From Fodinicurvata sp. EGI_FJ10296 (lineage in GTDB: Bacteria > Pseudomonadota > Alphaproteobacteria > DSM-16000 > Inquilinaceae): a stretch of 64,000 bases of DNA. The stretch covers positions 193,501 to 257,500 of the forward strand of contig NZ_JBFCVL010000001.1 of NCBI RefSeq assembly GCF_040712075.1, read 5' to 3'. The notes beneath the pieces are model-generated. The model saw only the letters and a list, made by a program, of their open reading frames with translations, searched no databases and had not been told where the DNA came from. Positions 24,404-33,842 of this stretch are shown here, piece after piece (the first letter of the stretch is position 1; the number at the start of each line of letters is the position of its first letter). The position numbers and the translations under genes are program-made.

Positions 24404-27400
24404 GTGCGGACAGGTGTGCTTGAGCAGGGAGACCGGCGGCCATGGCGCGCCACCCGGTCGCGAACTGCCACCGCCACTCTGGTGACCGTGCCCGTTGTCC
24501 TGGTGGCGCTGCTGTCGCCCACCAGCCGGCAGGCCCACGCGGAGTCGCCGGAAATCGGCGACATCATGCGCATGTTCGGCGCCATGGGTCAGATGGAGCC
24601 CGAATTGCTTCATGTCTGGCGCGGCACTCTGATCGGGAACGAAGCGTCGGGACATGCGGTATTCGTCGACCCCCGGTCCATGATGTCCACAATGGCCGAA
24701 GCCTTTGGCACCGCAATCGAAGAGGGCGGGGAAATCGAATCCGCGCCGCGGTCGCTGCTGATGGCAGAGCCGATGGGCTGGGATAACCCCTTCGGCAGCG
24801 TCATGAGCGGTCTTCTCGGCAGCAATCTGCGCCAGGCGCCGTCTGTATTTTCACTGGCACAGACCGGCGTCGAGATCAGTTTCGACGTGCCCGGCGCGCT
24901 GACGCCGCAGGCCGTGCCGCTGATCGATGCCGACGGGCCGGCGCCGGGCACCGGCACGCTCGGCTTCCTGACCCCGCTGGGCGACGACAACTATGCCGGT
25001 CACGCGACCGGCGGCACCCTTTTTATCGACAATGTCGAAGGCGGCATTCGGGGCCGGTTTCAGGCCAATGTCCTCTATGGCCTGCACGACACCAACGACC
25101 GCGACCAGTTCGGCACGGTCGAGGGCGAATTCTGCGAAGTCAGCCGCGACGCCCTGGGGCCGGTGGTGGAAAACGGCGGCGACGTCACCTGGGGCGCCGT
25201 GCCATGCCGCTATCAGATCCCGTTCGATGTGGCCGATCATCGGCCGGTCGATCAGCAGCAGAATGTCGACCCGGGACTACCCCGCCCCGCACTTTCTCCG
25301 TCGATCGCGATGCTGGCGGCAACGACCGCTGACGCAGCCGGTGCCCAGATCCCGGCGCCGATCGACGTGAGCTTCACCGTTCCGGTCGATCTGGCCGAGG
25401 TCGACGACCATTTCCGCATATTCACCATGTCCAGCGCCGGCAACGAACTGGAGGTCGACGGCACGCTGCAAAGGACGACCGACCGGCGGTTCCGGTTCCG
25501 GCCCGATACCGGCGCGCTGGAAACCGGTGTTGTCTATGAAGCGCGCATCGCGGGCGGTAGCAACGGTATCGTCAGCCGCGCAGGCACCACCATGGCCGAC
25601 GACAGATGGTGGCATTTTTCCACCATGGTCGACCCGGACGAGATCGACCCGGTGCTGTTTCAGACCGCGCGGAACGCCGATCTGCTGGTCGGAAAACCGA
25701 CGCTGACGCGGGTTTATGTCGAATGGGAAGAGCACCCCCATATCGACCCCGGCTGGCAGGTGGAGACGTTCGAGGCGCTCCTGCGCGCCCGCGATCAGGA
25801 CAGCCGCCGGCTCTACCCGCACGAGGCAGACACCGAATTCGAAATCCGCCGTCCGGACATCAATACGGACGACGATCGCCGCAATGCCCATAACACGGCC
25901 AATCTGTTCAACTGGCTTCCAGATGACACGCATGCGTCGGTCGACCTGACGGTCGAAGTCGAACCCATCGGCCAGTACCCGGATGCAAACCCGCCGGTGA
26001 TGTTCGAGGGAGAGCGCACAATCGATATCTGGACGGGGACCCCGCGCACGCTGAACTTCGACTATTATCCGTTGCGGCTCGGCGTCTGGGCCGACGGCAT
26101 TCCGGCGGAAGATCTGGGCCGGGTCCACGCCACCGTCCGATCGTCGGAGATCTTTTCGACGCAGAACTTTCCCGTTCTTTCGACACAGGGCCGTTATCGC
26201 TCCCACATTCAGCCCAGGTTCAGCGGCAGCGGAAACCCTTCGCGGATCCTGAAATCCCTGATGCAGTCGCTGCACGATTACACCATCCGGGCCGGAGCCG
26301 ACTCCGACATCCTCGTCGGCATCTATCCCTATCCCTTCGAGACGTTCGGACAGTCGCTCGGCGACATTGATTTCCACATCGACGCCGTCGTGGATACATC
26401 GCCCTATACCCATCCCACCGTCTTCATGCCGGCCCTCTATAACGGCGATATCGACGGCACCGGACTGGTCCACGAATTCGGTCACGCGCTGGGCCTTCAC
26501 CACATGCCGACATCGGCCAGCGCCGAGCAGCGCAACCAGGTTGCTGCCACCTGGAGCACACCGGGATCCCGCTTTCCCGGCATCGAGGGCTTTCGGATCG
26601 CGCCGGGCGGCGAAAGCGGATCGAACAAATCCCATGAAGAGGGCAATCAGGAGGGCGCCAACAACAATCTGCTGCCAATGATGTTTCCGGTCGGTCTGGC
26701 ACAGCAGGATTCGTTCATACTCAACAACTATTACGATCTGCTGCTCGACATATTCGAGAACCATCTTCAACTGACCGAGGCGCCAACTGATCCGGCGCCC
26801 GCAGAGACGCGGCCCTATACGCGCCTTGCATCGCTATCGCCTGTACTTCCAGGGAACGAACCGGGGTTGCTGGTCTCGGGGCGCATATTCTCAGGTGACG
26901 GGCGGGCCGAGATCGACGGCGTCCATCGGATCGACCGCGTGCGCGCCGCCGATGACGGCCCATTGACGGCCGAACTGATCGGGCCCGCAGGCACAGTGCT
27001 GGCCGCCGCTTCCTTCGCGGCCCCGGGGCGGACAAGCGCGGAGACCCTGGCCGGGGGCAATGCCGGGGAAGAAGTGCCGGATTTCTTCAGCCTGACCTTG
27101 CCCCATGACCCCGACGCCGTGCGCCTCGTCATCCGCGACGGCGAGCAGGTGCTGGCCGACCGCCGCCGTCCCGCCACGCCGCCGAAACTGCAGCTTTCGC
27201 TCGCCGCGAACGACGAAGACGGCATCGACCTGACATGGGAAAGCGCCGGTGCCGCGCCGCTGACTCATACGGTTTTTTACAGTCCCGACGGATCGGCGCC
27301 GTGGACATTGCTGGCCGTCGATATCGCGGAAACCAATTTGACCGTACCGCCCAACCGGGTCGTGCCGGGGCCGCAGCCGCTGATCCGCGTCACCGCCAAT

Positions 27401-28255
27401 GACGGTTTTCAGGAAGTATCCGTTGACCGCCCGATCATCGTGGAGCAACCGCCCCGCCCGCTGGTGACCCTGCCGTCGGGCGACGACGCTGGTTTACGGC
27501 CGGTGATCGAAGCCACCTTTCCGGTTGCCATGGATGCCGACAGCCTGCCGGGCCGGTTCTTACTGGAGGACGCATCGGGCGATGCCGTCCCCGCCGGTGT
27601 CCGATACGACGCCGGTGCAAAGCGTGCGTTTCTGATGCCGGCCGCGGCGCTCGACCCGGCGTCCGCGTATCGCGCGGTGCTGCGCCCCGGCGTCACCGAC
27701 GCCTTCGGCAACAGCCTGAGCACCGAGGTCGACTGGACCTTCGAAACAGGACGCCCCGATCAGCCGTCGCCGGTCCGTGGCGCTTTTGACGGCGTCGGAG
27801 AAAGCCGCCCGGCTGATCCCGATTTGGCGCCCATCGTGTCCGCGCTCCCCGATGCCGCCAACGCACCGGGCCCCGTTTCGGGGAGCAATCCGCCGGGCGC
27901 GCGGCTGACGCTGGACGGTATCGTCTACGCCTTTGCCGTTGACCGATGTGTGCTCGACGCCGACCAGTCGGGGGTGACGGCGATCCACGGCACCGGAACG
28001 GACCCCGATAGCGGAGACGAAATCGTCACCACGATGCGGCGGGTACGGCTGGGCGAGGACCTGATGGAGACCGTCGTTCTGACCACGCCGCAGGGCACGT
28101 CCCTTGCCCGGCACACCCGATACGCCGGTCGCTGGATCGACCGGGACGGCCGCGACACCGGCCCGCTGGTCAGCGGGAACGGACCCTGGCGAGCCGAAGG
28201 CGTAATGCGCGGGGCAGCGGCGCGGCCCTTCAGCTTTGCCGCCACCTGTCCATAG
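24404..28255 (+). CDS. Large secreted metzincin-type metalloprotease with Ig-like domains
   Basis: A 1,283-aa exported protein. A long signal peptide (about residues 1-47, 'LVTVPVVLVALLSPTSRQAHA') is followed by an unrecognised ~260-residue region. Residues ~313-410 form an SbsA/Big_5-like Ig domain ('PAPIDVSFTVPVDLAEVDDHF'). The protease motif is 'HEFGHALGLHH' at residues 690-700, a full HExxHxxGxxH metzincin zinc site; 'LLPMMFP' near residue 760 could give the Met-turn. A second Big_5-like domain spans ~1029-1122, then a C-terminal ~150 residues with a short cysteine pair. The start is GTG 24404, with gggagg 6 nt upstream; no in-frame ATG precedes the signal peptide. It converges on a helical-repeat exported protein. 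Substrate unknown. Confidence 0.8.
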   Translation: MRTGVLEQGDRRPWRATRSRTATATLVTVPVVLVALLSPTSRQAHAESPEIGDIMRMFGAMGQMEPELLHVWRGTLIGNEASGHAVFVDPRSMMSTMAEAFGTAIEEGGEIESAPRSLLMAEPMGWDNPFGSVMSGLLGSNLRQAPSVFSLAQTGVEISFDVPGALTPQAVPLIDADGPAPGTGTLGFLTPLGDDNYAGHATGGTLFIDNVEGGIRGRFQANVLYGLHDTNDRDQFGTVEGEFCEVSRDALGPVVENGGDVTWGAVPCRYQIPFDVADHRPVDQQQNVDPGLPRPALSPSIAMLAATTADAAGAQIPAPIDVSFTVPVDLAEVDDHFRIFTMSSAGNELEVDGTLQRTTDRRFRFRPDTGALETGVVYEARIAGGSNGIVSRAGTTMADDRWWHFSTMVDPDEIDPVLFQTARNADLLVGKPTLTRVYVEWEEHPHIDPGWQVETFEALLRARDQDSRRLYPHEADTEFEIRRPDINTDDDRRNAHNTANLFNWLPDDTHASVDLTVEVEPIGQYPDANPPVMFEGERTIDIWTGTPRTLNFDYYPLRLGVWADGIPAEDLGRVHATVRSSEIFSTQNFPVLSTQGRYRSHIQPRFSGSGNPSRILKSLMQSLHDYTIRAGADSDILVGIYPYPFETFGQSLGDIDFHIDAVVDTSPYTHPTVFMPALYNGDIDGTGLVHEFGHALGLHHMPTSASAEQRNQVAATWSTPGSRFPGIEGFRIAPGGESGSNKSHEEGNQEGANNNLLPMMFPVGLAQQDSFILNNYYDLLLDIFENHLQLTEAPTDPAPAETRPYTRLASLSPVLPGNEPGLLVSGRIFSGDGRAEIDGVHRIDRVRAADDGPLTAELIGPAGTVLAAASFAAPGRTSAETLAGGNAGEEVPDFFSLTLPHDPDAVRLVIRDGEQVLADRRRPATPPKLQLSLAANDEDGIDLTWESAGAAPLTHTVFYSPDGSAPWTLLAVDIAETNLTVPPNRVVPGPQPLIRVTANDGFQEVSVDRPIIVEQPPRPLVTLPSGDDAGLRPVIEATFPVAMDADSLPGRFLLEDASGDAVPAGVRYDAGAKRAFLMPAAALDPASAYRAVLRPGVTDAFGNSLSTEVDWTFETGRPDQPSPVRGAFDGVGESRPADPDLAPIVSALPDAANAPGPVSGSNPPGARLTLDGIVYAFAVDRCVLDADQSGVTAIHGTGTDPDSGDEIVTTMRRVRLGEDLMETVVLTTPQGTSLARHTRYAGRWIDRDGRDTGPLVSGNGPWRAEGVMRGAAARPFSFAATCP

Positions 28256-28283
28256 GGTTGTGGAATGGCACCGCAGGGTGCGA

Positions 28284-30131
28284 TCAGAATTCCTGAAGCG
28301 CCTGCCGCGCGGTATCGCTGAAGGCCGGATCGTCGAGGTCGGCGACCCGTTGCAGGAATTCCCGCCACTGGTCCTCGGCAGCCGGATCGTCGGCCAGCCA
28401 GCGAGGGCGTTGGTCGAGGAAGACGGCCAGCACTTCGGGCGGGAACGGCAACCGGACGCGCTGCCCGTCGGCGAAGATCGTCGGCTCCAGCGTGCCGATC
28501 ACGCCGGCAACCGTGTTGTGGCCAAGGTCGGAAAGTGTGCCGGCCCCACCGCCTCGCCGAAGATACCGGTCGATATGGCCAAAATCGGTCGCCGGGTTGG
28601 CCAGGACCCGACCCATGAGGATGCCCGCCGTTTCCCGTGGCGGACTGTGGTCCAGCCCGGCCGTGTTTCCGGATGACAGGACCACGGCGGCAGCGGAAGA
28701 CGCCGCCCATGTGTCGGCGTGGGCGGCGTAGCCCTCGGCAATGGCCTCGATGACCGCTCCTGCATGATCGGGTGAGCGCACCAGCGCCAGCAGCACATTT
28801 TCCGGCATCGCCGTCTGGGCCGGTGTACGGCCCTGCCATAGCAGTTCGACCGTTCGCCCGGCGAAATAGTCGGGATCACGCTCGGCCAGCCGTTCCGGTG
28901 TGCGGCTGACAGCATTTGCCGCCTGCTCGCGAATTTCGGCGGGCGCATCGCCGTCCGCGATCAGATCGAAAACCGGGTCGAGTGCCGCTGCGCCAGCGTC
29001 GGGATTGCGATGCAGATATGTGATCTGCCGGTCGATCCCCACGAGCGCATGTTCCGGCGTCGGGCGCTCCTCGATCAATGCCGCCATCGACCGGGCAAAA
29101 AGGGCGTGCGCGGCTCCGGGGTCCTGGTCATGGGCGTCGACCCCCGCGGCCAGGTCACGGGCGATGACCTCCAGCGCGGTCGCCACGGCCCCGATATCCC
29201 GGTCCGATGCGGCGCCGCGCCCCTCGCGAACAAGACGAGCGGCGGCCTGATCCGCTCCCATCGGGCCGCGTGCAAACTCCGTCATCAGGTTATACCGCCG
29301 CACTTCGTCGACACCATCCAGAGACAAGGCGACATCCAGCGCCTCGGCGCTTCCGAGCGCGGCCAGCATCGCTGCAACCTCCGGCGCATTCTCCGCCGCC
29401 AGCGCGCGGTGATCGCGGACATAACCGAGCCGTTCGCGATCCCTCAGGAACGGTAGATCCGCCAGTCTCGTCAGGAAATGGCGCGTGGCATCGTCGCCAT
29501 GCCCGCGCTCGTAGACAGCGGCTTCCAGGGCCGATTGAACACCGTCGGGCAGGATGCCGATGGCCATCAGCCTTGCTGCGTGTTCGGGATCGCTCGCGGC
29601 CACGGCCAACAGGTCGCCGCGCAAGGTCGCCGTGTCGGGGCCGGCATTCACCGCCAGTTGCAACAGCGTTTCATGGGTGCGGTCGTGCGTCCCGAAATCG
29701 GGGTCGATCAGCTTTTCGCGCAGCAGATCCGTTGCCTCCGGCGCTTCCATCCGCATCAGCACGGCCAGGGCGTGCAGCGCCACTTCTTCGATCTGGTTGG
29801 CCGAGAAATCGGCATGCTCCGTCCGGGTCACCAGCGATCGGACGGCGCCACGCGCGGGCAGCGCGTCGACACCCATCGCGCCCAGATCCTCCAGCGTGCG
29901 CAGCTGCTGCATCATCATCGGGCTGTCGAGACGCTCGGCATGCTCAAGCGCGGTCCGCCCGCCATGCTCGGCTTCCGGATCGAAGGCCGGAGTGGCGGCA
30001 CCGGTCATCGCCTGCGGGTCGGGCGGTTCGTACGCCGCCGCCGGTTGCGGCCCCTGGCCGCCCATCGAAAGGACGAAGACGAGTGCTGCAGCCGCCGCGG
30101 CTCCTGTCGGTATTCTTGCCATGGCTGCCAT
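28284..30131 (-). CDS. Exported alpha-helical (HEAT-like) repeat protein
   Basis: A 615-aa protein with a signal peptide (about residues 1-33, 'AAAAAALVFVLSMGG', cleavage near 'AAAYE'). The mature part is almost entirely helical with Ala/Leu/Asp/Glu-rich repeats of ~35-45 residues ('EVALHALAVLMRMEAPEATD', 'EVAAMLAALGSAEALDVAL'), like HEAT or armadillo scaffolds. No catalytic motif is visible. It ends 28 bp from the convergent metalloprotease gene, with which it may be functionally paired. An in-frame ATG at 30122 is an alternative start. Confidence 0.65.
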   Translation of the reverse strand: MAAMARIPTGAAAAAALVFVLSMGGQGPQPAAAYEPPDPQAMTGAATPAFDPEAEHGGRTALEHAERLDSPMMMQQLRTLEDLGAMGVDALPARGAVRSLVTRTEHADFSANQIEEVALHALAVLMRMEAPEATDLLREKLIDPDFGTHDRTHETLLQLAVNAGPDTATLRGDLLAVAASDPEHAARLMAIGILPDGVQSALEAAVYERGHGDDATRHFLTRLADLPFLRDRERLGYVRDHRALAAENAPEVAAMLAALGSAEALDVALSLDGVDEVRRYNLMTEFARGPMGADQAAARLVREGRGAASDRDIGAVATALEVIARDLAAGVDAHDQDPGAAHALFARSMAALIEERPTPEHALVGIDRQITYLHRNPDAGAAALDPVFDLIADGDAPAEIREQAANAVSRTPERLAERDPDYFAGRTVELLWQGRTPAQTAMPENVLLALVRSPDHAGAVIEAIAEGYAAHADTWAASSAAAVVLSSGNTAGLDHSPPRETAGILMGRVLANPATDFGHIDRYLRRGGGAGTLSDLGHNTVAGVIGTLEPTIFADGQRVRLPFPPEVLAVFLDQRPRWLADDPAAEDQWREFLQRVADLDDPAFSDTARQALQEF

Positions 30132-30161
30132 GCCCCGTTTGTGAATTTCCTGTACGCGACG

Positions 30162-31535
30162 CTAACCTGCCGGGGCCTGTTTGTCATCGTCGGCATCGGA
30201 AAGCCGCTTATGGGCCGTGGCCGCCGTGTCCATGAAATCGGCCAGATCGGCCGGGTCAGCGAGGGTGCGGTGGGCCGACCGATCGAGCTTTTGCTGGTGG
30301 GCCAGAAGCGCCGCCCGGCGTTCCGGCACATCGACCACGATGGCAAGATGGCTGATGATCCGGCTCATCTCGATCAGCACGGCGGCGTTCCCGGCGGCGG
30401 CCTGACGGATCTGGTTGAAGGAAGCGTCCAGAAGCCCGGCAAATTCGGGCGGCCGGGCCAGCAGGCGCACCCGCCCGTCGCCGTCGCGATAGCGCTCGGG
30501 CGGGGGCGGCCGCTGGCTGACGCTTTCCAGCGACGCGCCAAGCCGGTCGACCACCAGCAAGGCAGTAAAGGGGTCATTGATACCCGTGGACAGTGCTCTC
30601 ACGGCAATCTCGACCAACTGACGGACGGAGTATTCCAGGTCCTGGGTCGCCGTCCGCTCGGCACCGATGACGACGGCCCGCTTGATTTCGTCAGTGAACC
30701 CCAGGCTCGGTACCGCGTGCGAGAACATCTCCACATGATGGCCACCGCACAGCAGAAACTTTCCGGCACGAAAGTTCAGCCGCAGCAGCATATCCTCGCG
30801 CGCCGCCAGCGCCACCAGCCGGTCATGGTCGATAACCTGCACATGGCCCGCCTGCCCCAGTGCCACCCACTCGCGGCGATCGTAGCGGGCCATCTCCCGG
30901 GCATCATCGTCAGCGTCGGTCGGGGTGTCGTCAGTCTTGGCACTGGCGATTACCTGCTCCAGATCGTTGGCCACATGCGTGACAACGGTATCGGCAATGA
31001 TCGAACGGGCGATCTTCTGGACATAGAACAGCAGAGCGAACAGGCAGATCATCGCCAGCAGGCTGGCCAGAGAAACGGCCAGATGCGGCACGCTGGCGCT
31101 GTCGGCGTCGTCGCTGAGGCTGCGCAGGACGAACAGCGTATAAAGAATCGTGGCCATGAACAGTCCGAGCACGGCCTGGATCTGGCGATCGCTGAGGAAG
31201 TTCGCGATCAGCCGCGGCCCCAGTTGCCCCGCAGCCAGCGACAGGACCACCATGGTGATCGAGACGACCAGCGACGTCATGGTGATCATGCCCGACATGA
31301 TTGCGGACAGCAGGTTTCTGGCGGTTTCCGGATCGCCGCTATAGAGCCACCAGACATCGCCCTGATTGACGTCGAACAAGCCGGAATACAGCAGGACCCA
31401 GGCGAGACCGACGGCCACCAGACTCATGAGCGCCGGAACCAGACCCAGGCTGGACTGGAGCCTCACTGCGATATTTCTTATCTGTTCCAATCGACCCACA
31501 CCATCTGCCACAGGGATTTGCCGGAGACGCCGCAA
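30162..31535 (-). CDS. DUF2254 family membrane protein
   Basis: A 457-aa inner-membrane protein of DUF2254. Helices near residues 30-55, 78-105, 120-140 and 150-170 are followed by a large soluble C-terminal half. Family-typical segments are 'GMITMTSLVVSITMVVLSLA' and 'ALSTGINDPFTALLVVDRLG'. The biological role of the family is unknown. It lies 30 bp downstream of the start of the helical-repeat gene's coding strand neighbour and is transcribed in the same direction, so they may share a transcript. Confidence 0.88.
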   Translation of the reverse strand: MRRLRQIPVADGVGRLEQIRNIAVRLQSSLGLVPALMSLVAVGLAWVLLYSGLFDVNQGDVWWLYSGDPETARNLLSAIMSGMITMTSLVVSITMVVLSLAAGQLGPRLIANFLSDRQIQAVLGLFMATILYTLFVLRSLSDDADSASVPHLAVSLASLLAMICLFALLFYVQKIARSIIADTVVTHVANDLEQVIASAKTDDTPTDADDDAREMARYDRREWVALGQAGHVQVIDHDRLVALAAREDMLLRLNFRAGKFLLCGGHHVEMFSHAVPSLGFTDEIKRAVVIGAERTATQDLEYSVRQLVEIAVRALSTGINDPFTALLVVDRLGASLESVSQRPPPPERYRDGDGRVRLLARPPEFAGLLDASFNQIRQAAAGNAAVLIEMSRIISHLAIVVDVPERRAALLAHQQKLDRSAHRTLADPADLADFMDTAATAHKRLSDADDDKQAPAG

Positions 31536-31635
31536 GGGAGGTGGACCGGAACGGGGCCGGCACCCTCCATCACGCCAATGAATGGTACCGCCTCGCGCGA
31601 TGATAGCGAGTCAGAAACGAAGGCAGGGCCACTGC

Positions 31636-32667
31636 TCATAGAACCATGACCAGCACAACGCCCAGATAGACGATCGCGATCGCCGTGCTCTCGAACCCGA
31701 TTCCGGCGAATCCCTGGCGTTCCCGCCTGAGCAGCCCAAGCAGCAGGATGGCGGCCATCAGAATGGTAGCGCTGGCCAGAAACTGGTCCTCGGCCGAAAA
31801 CTCGGCGTACAGCGATCCCTCGCGGTAGGCCAGGTCTGCGCCCGCCAGGAACAGCACATCGAAGCAGTTTCCTCCGATGATGTTGCCCACAGCAAGATTG
31901 AGCGCACCCCGCCGCACGGCGGCAACGGCAATGACGAGTTCCGGCAGAGATGTGACCACCGCGGTGAACAAGGCGCCGACGGCACTTTGGGAGAACCCGG
32001 TACGCCCGGCGATCGCCACGCCGGTCTGGGATACCGCATATCCCGCCACGGCCAGGATCGCAGCGAGGACGACGAACCTGAACCAGAGCGCCCCTGTGCT
32101 GACCGCGCTCATGGTGCTGTCATCCGCCTCCTCACGCTGGGTCTCGCTCGTCCGACGCGGTTGCCACATGGGGTGCGTGCCGGTCAGCCGCAAAAGGCGC
32201 AGGCCGAAAAGGTAGGCCAGAACGAGAACCGGGGTGGCAGGACTGATGCCATAAAACGATACCGGCGGCAGAGTGGCGGGTATCAGCGCCAGCGTGAGCA
32301 GCACGATCAGCAAAGCCGCCTGCACCATATTGCCGACTGAAGCGGCCGCGTGTTCGAGGTTGACCTTGCGATAGGCCAGATCGGCAATACACAGAAAGGC
32401 GGTTTGCGCGGCGATCCCGCCGAACGCATTGCCGGTCGCGAGGCTCACATGCCCCTGCCCTGCGGTGATGACGGATGTGATAATGCCGGGAAGGGAGGTG
32501 CTGGCGCCGAGCAGGACAGCGCCGACCATTGCCTCGCCCAGGCCGGTACGGTCCGCGAGTTCGTCGGCGACGCCGGCTAGTCGCGTACCGGCAACAGCGA
32601 TGACGGCTGCTGCTGCGAAAAAGACAATAATGATGACAGAAAGCGGTAGGGCTGAGATTTCCGGCAA
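31636..32667 (-). CDS. Na+/Ca2+ exchanger-type (CaCA superfamily) membrane protein
   Basis: A 343-aa inner-membrane cation antiporter with ten hydrophobic segments in two homologous halves. The alpha-repeats carry 'LLGASTSLPGIITSVIT' and 'FTAVVTSLPELVIAVAAVRRG' plus 'AVGNIIGGNCFDVLFL', the ion-binding acidic/serine motifs of the superfamily. The first repeat has Gly where the second has Glu, so ion choice is uncertain. I favour a TTG start at 32667 with gaggag 9 nt upstream. The frame continues to an ATG at 32781, but those 38 residues look non-coding. Confidence 0.82.
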   Translation of the reverse strand: MPEISALPLSVIIIVFFAAAAVIAVAGTRLAGVADELADRTGLGEAMVGAVLLGASTSLPGIITSVITAGQGHVSLATGNAFGGIAAQTAFLCIADLAYRKVNLEHAAASVGNMVQAALLIVLLTLALIPATLPPVSFYGISPATPVLVLAYLFGLRLLRLTGTHPMWQPRRTSETQREEADDSTMSAVSTGALWFRFVVLAAILAVAGYAVSQTGVAIAGRTGFSQSAVGALFTAVVTSLPELVIAVAAVRRGALNLAVGNIIGGNCFDVLFLAGADLAYREGSLYAEFSAEDQFLASATILMAAILLLGLLRRERQGFAGIGFESTAIAIVYLGVVLVMVL

Positions 32668-32848
32668 GCAGGGCGACTCCTCGAATCCCTGCGCGGCAGA
32701 TGGCGTCAGGCGGTCGATCGGACTTTGGTGGGCGATCGTCAGGGTGAGGCAAAACCGTGGACGGATCAGGTGCCCGATCAACGGTCACCGAACGTTATTG
32801 TTCCCCGGCATCCGCCTTTGGCAGTATTTACCGCTTTTTCCCGCTTTG

Positions 32849-33715
32849 TCAGTCGTCGTAATCGGGGATACGCAGCTGATGACCGCAGGCCTTGCAGTGA
32901 ACGGCGTCGGGGTCGTGGCGCTGGAGCGCGCATCGCGGGCACGGGAAGGTGACCTTGCTCGGCCGGAACACCGACTGGGCCAGACGGAAGAAAAGCGAGA
33001 TGCCGATGATCATGGCAGCAATCGCCGTCAGCTTTCCCGCGGGTCCGGGCAACGTGATGTCGCCGTATCCGGTCGTCGTGACCGTGGCCACGGTGAAATA
33101 GAGCGCATCGACATAGCCGTCGATGCCGTAGCCGCGATAGGCAAAATTCGTATAGACGAAGCCCGAGACAACGAACAGGAAGGTCAGCAGATTGACCGTC
33201 GCATGCGTGGCGTCGCGCCATTCATGATAGCCGCGCCGCTCCAACGGCCGCCACAACACGCCGCTGCGCGACAGCGACCAGAGTCTGAGAATGCGCAGAA
33301 AACCGAAATTGCCCAGCGCATACGGGAAAAGCAGCGTGACCAGAATCAGAATATCGACCCAGACGGTGATCTTCAGGAACCGCCGGCGAACGTTCCACGA
33401 CGCCAGCGTGCGGGCCACGATATCCAGCGCGATCAGGGCGGCGATCGAATAGTCGATCCACAGATAATGCGCCTCGCCCCGTAGGACCGGGGTCAGGATG
33501 AAGAACCCGATCACGATCAGATCGAGCGTCAGGGTGGCAATCTGGAAGCGCACGGCGTCCGGCGTCGTGCCGTGATAGAGATGCCGCAGGCGGACCCGCA
33601 GGCGGCCGAACCGACCGAGGCCCGACTGTTCGGCGGGTTCCGCCGCGCCTTGATCCTTGCCCTGGCGTTCATCTCTGATCGGCTTGTCGGTCACTGGATT
33701 CATACTCCCGAACAT
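32849..33715 (-). CDS. Voltage-gated-type potassium channel with C-terminal zinc ribbon
   Basis: A 288-aa inner-membrane channel. Helices S1-S4 span residues ~55-160, with 'LRILRLWSLSRSG' as a short S4-like segment. The pore loop has the K+ selectivity filter 'TVTTTGYGDI' before the last helix. The C-terminal ~40 residues carry 'CPRCALQRHDPDAVHCKACG', four cysteines that form a zinc ribbon instead of the usual RCK domain. It is divergent from a K+/H+ antiporter gene, consistent with potassium balance. An in-frame ATG at 33703 is an alternative start. Confidence 0.87.
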   Translation of the reverse strand: MFGSMNPVTDKPIRDERQGKDQGAAEPAEQSGLGRFGRLRVRLRHLYHGTTPDAVRFQIATLTLDLIVIGFFILTPVLRGEAHYLWIDYSIAALIALDIVARTLASWNVRRRFLKITVWVDILILVTLLFPYALGNFGFLRILRLWSLSRSGVLWRPLERRGYHEWRDATHATVNLLTFLFVVSGFVYTNFAYRGYGIDGYVDALYFTVATVTTTGYGDITLPGPAGKLTAIAAMIIGISLFFRLAQSVFRPSKVTFPCPRCALQRHDPDAVHCKACGHQLRIPDYDD

Positions 33716-33842
33716 TCAAAACCGGCGCACCATTTTTGCAGCGCACAGGGGCGATGGCGCCACGGCGAATCCGGATCGTGGTAGAGTCCGGCGATTCGTC
33801 ATCGATGCGATCCTTGACCGTCGAATAGCAGAGAAGCACGCC

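Noticed and set aside
29478-31649. 723-codon + strand frame across the helical-repeat and DUF2254 genes
   Set aside because: Antisense to two supported genes, low-complexity composition rich in His, Gln and Arg, no signal or domain.
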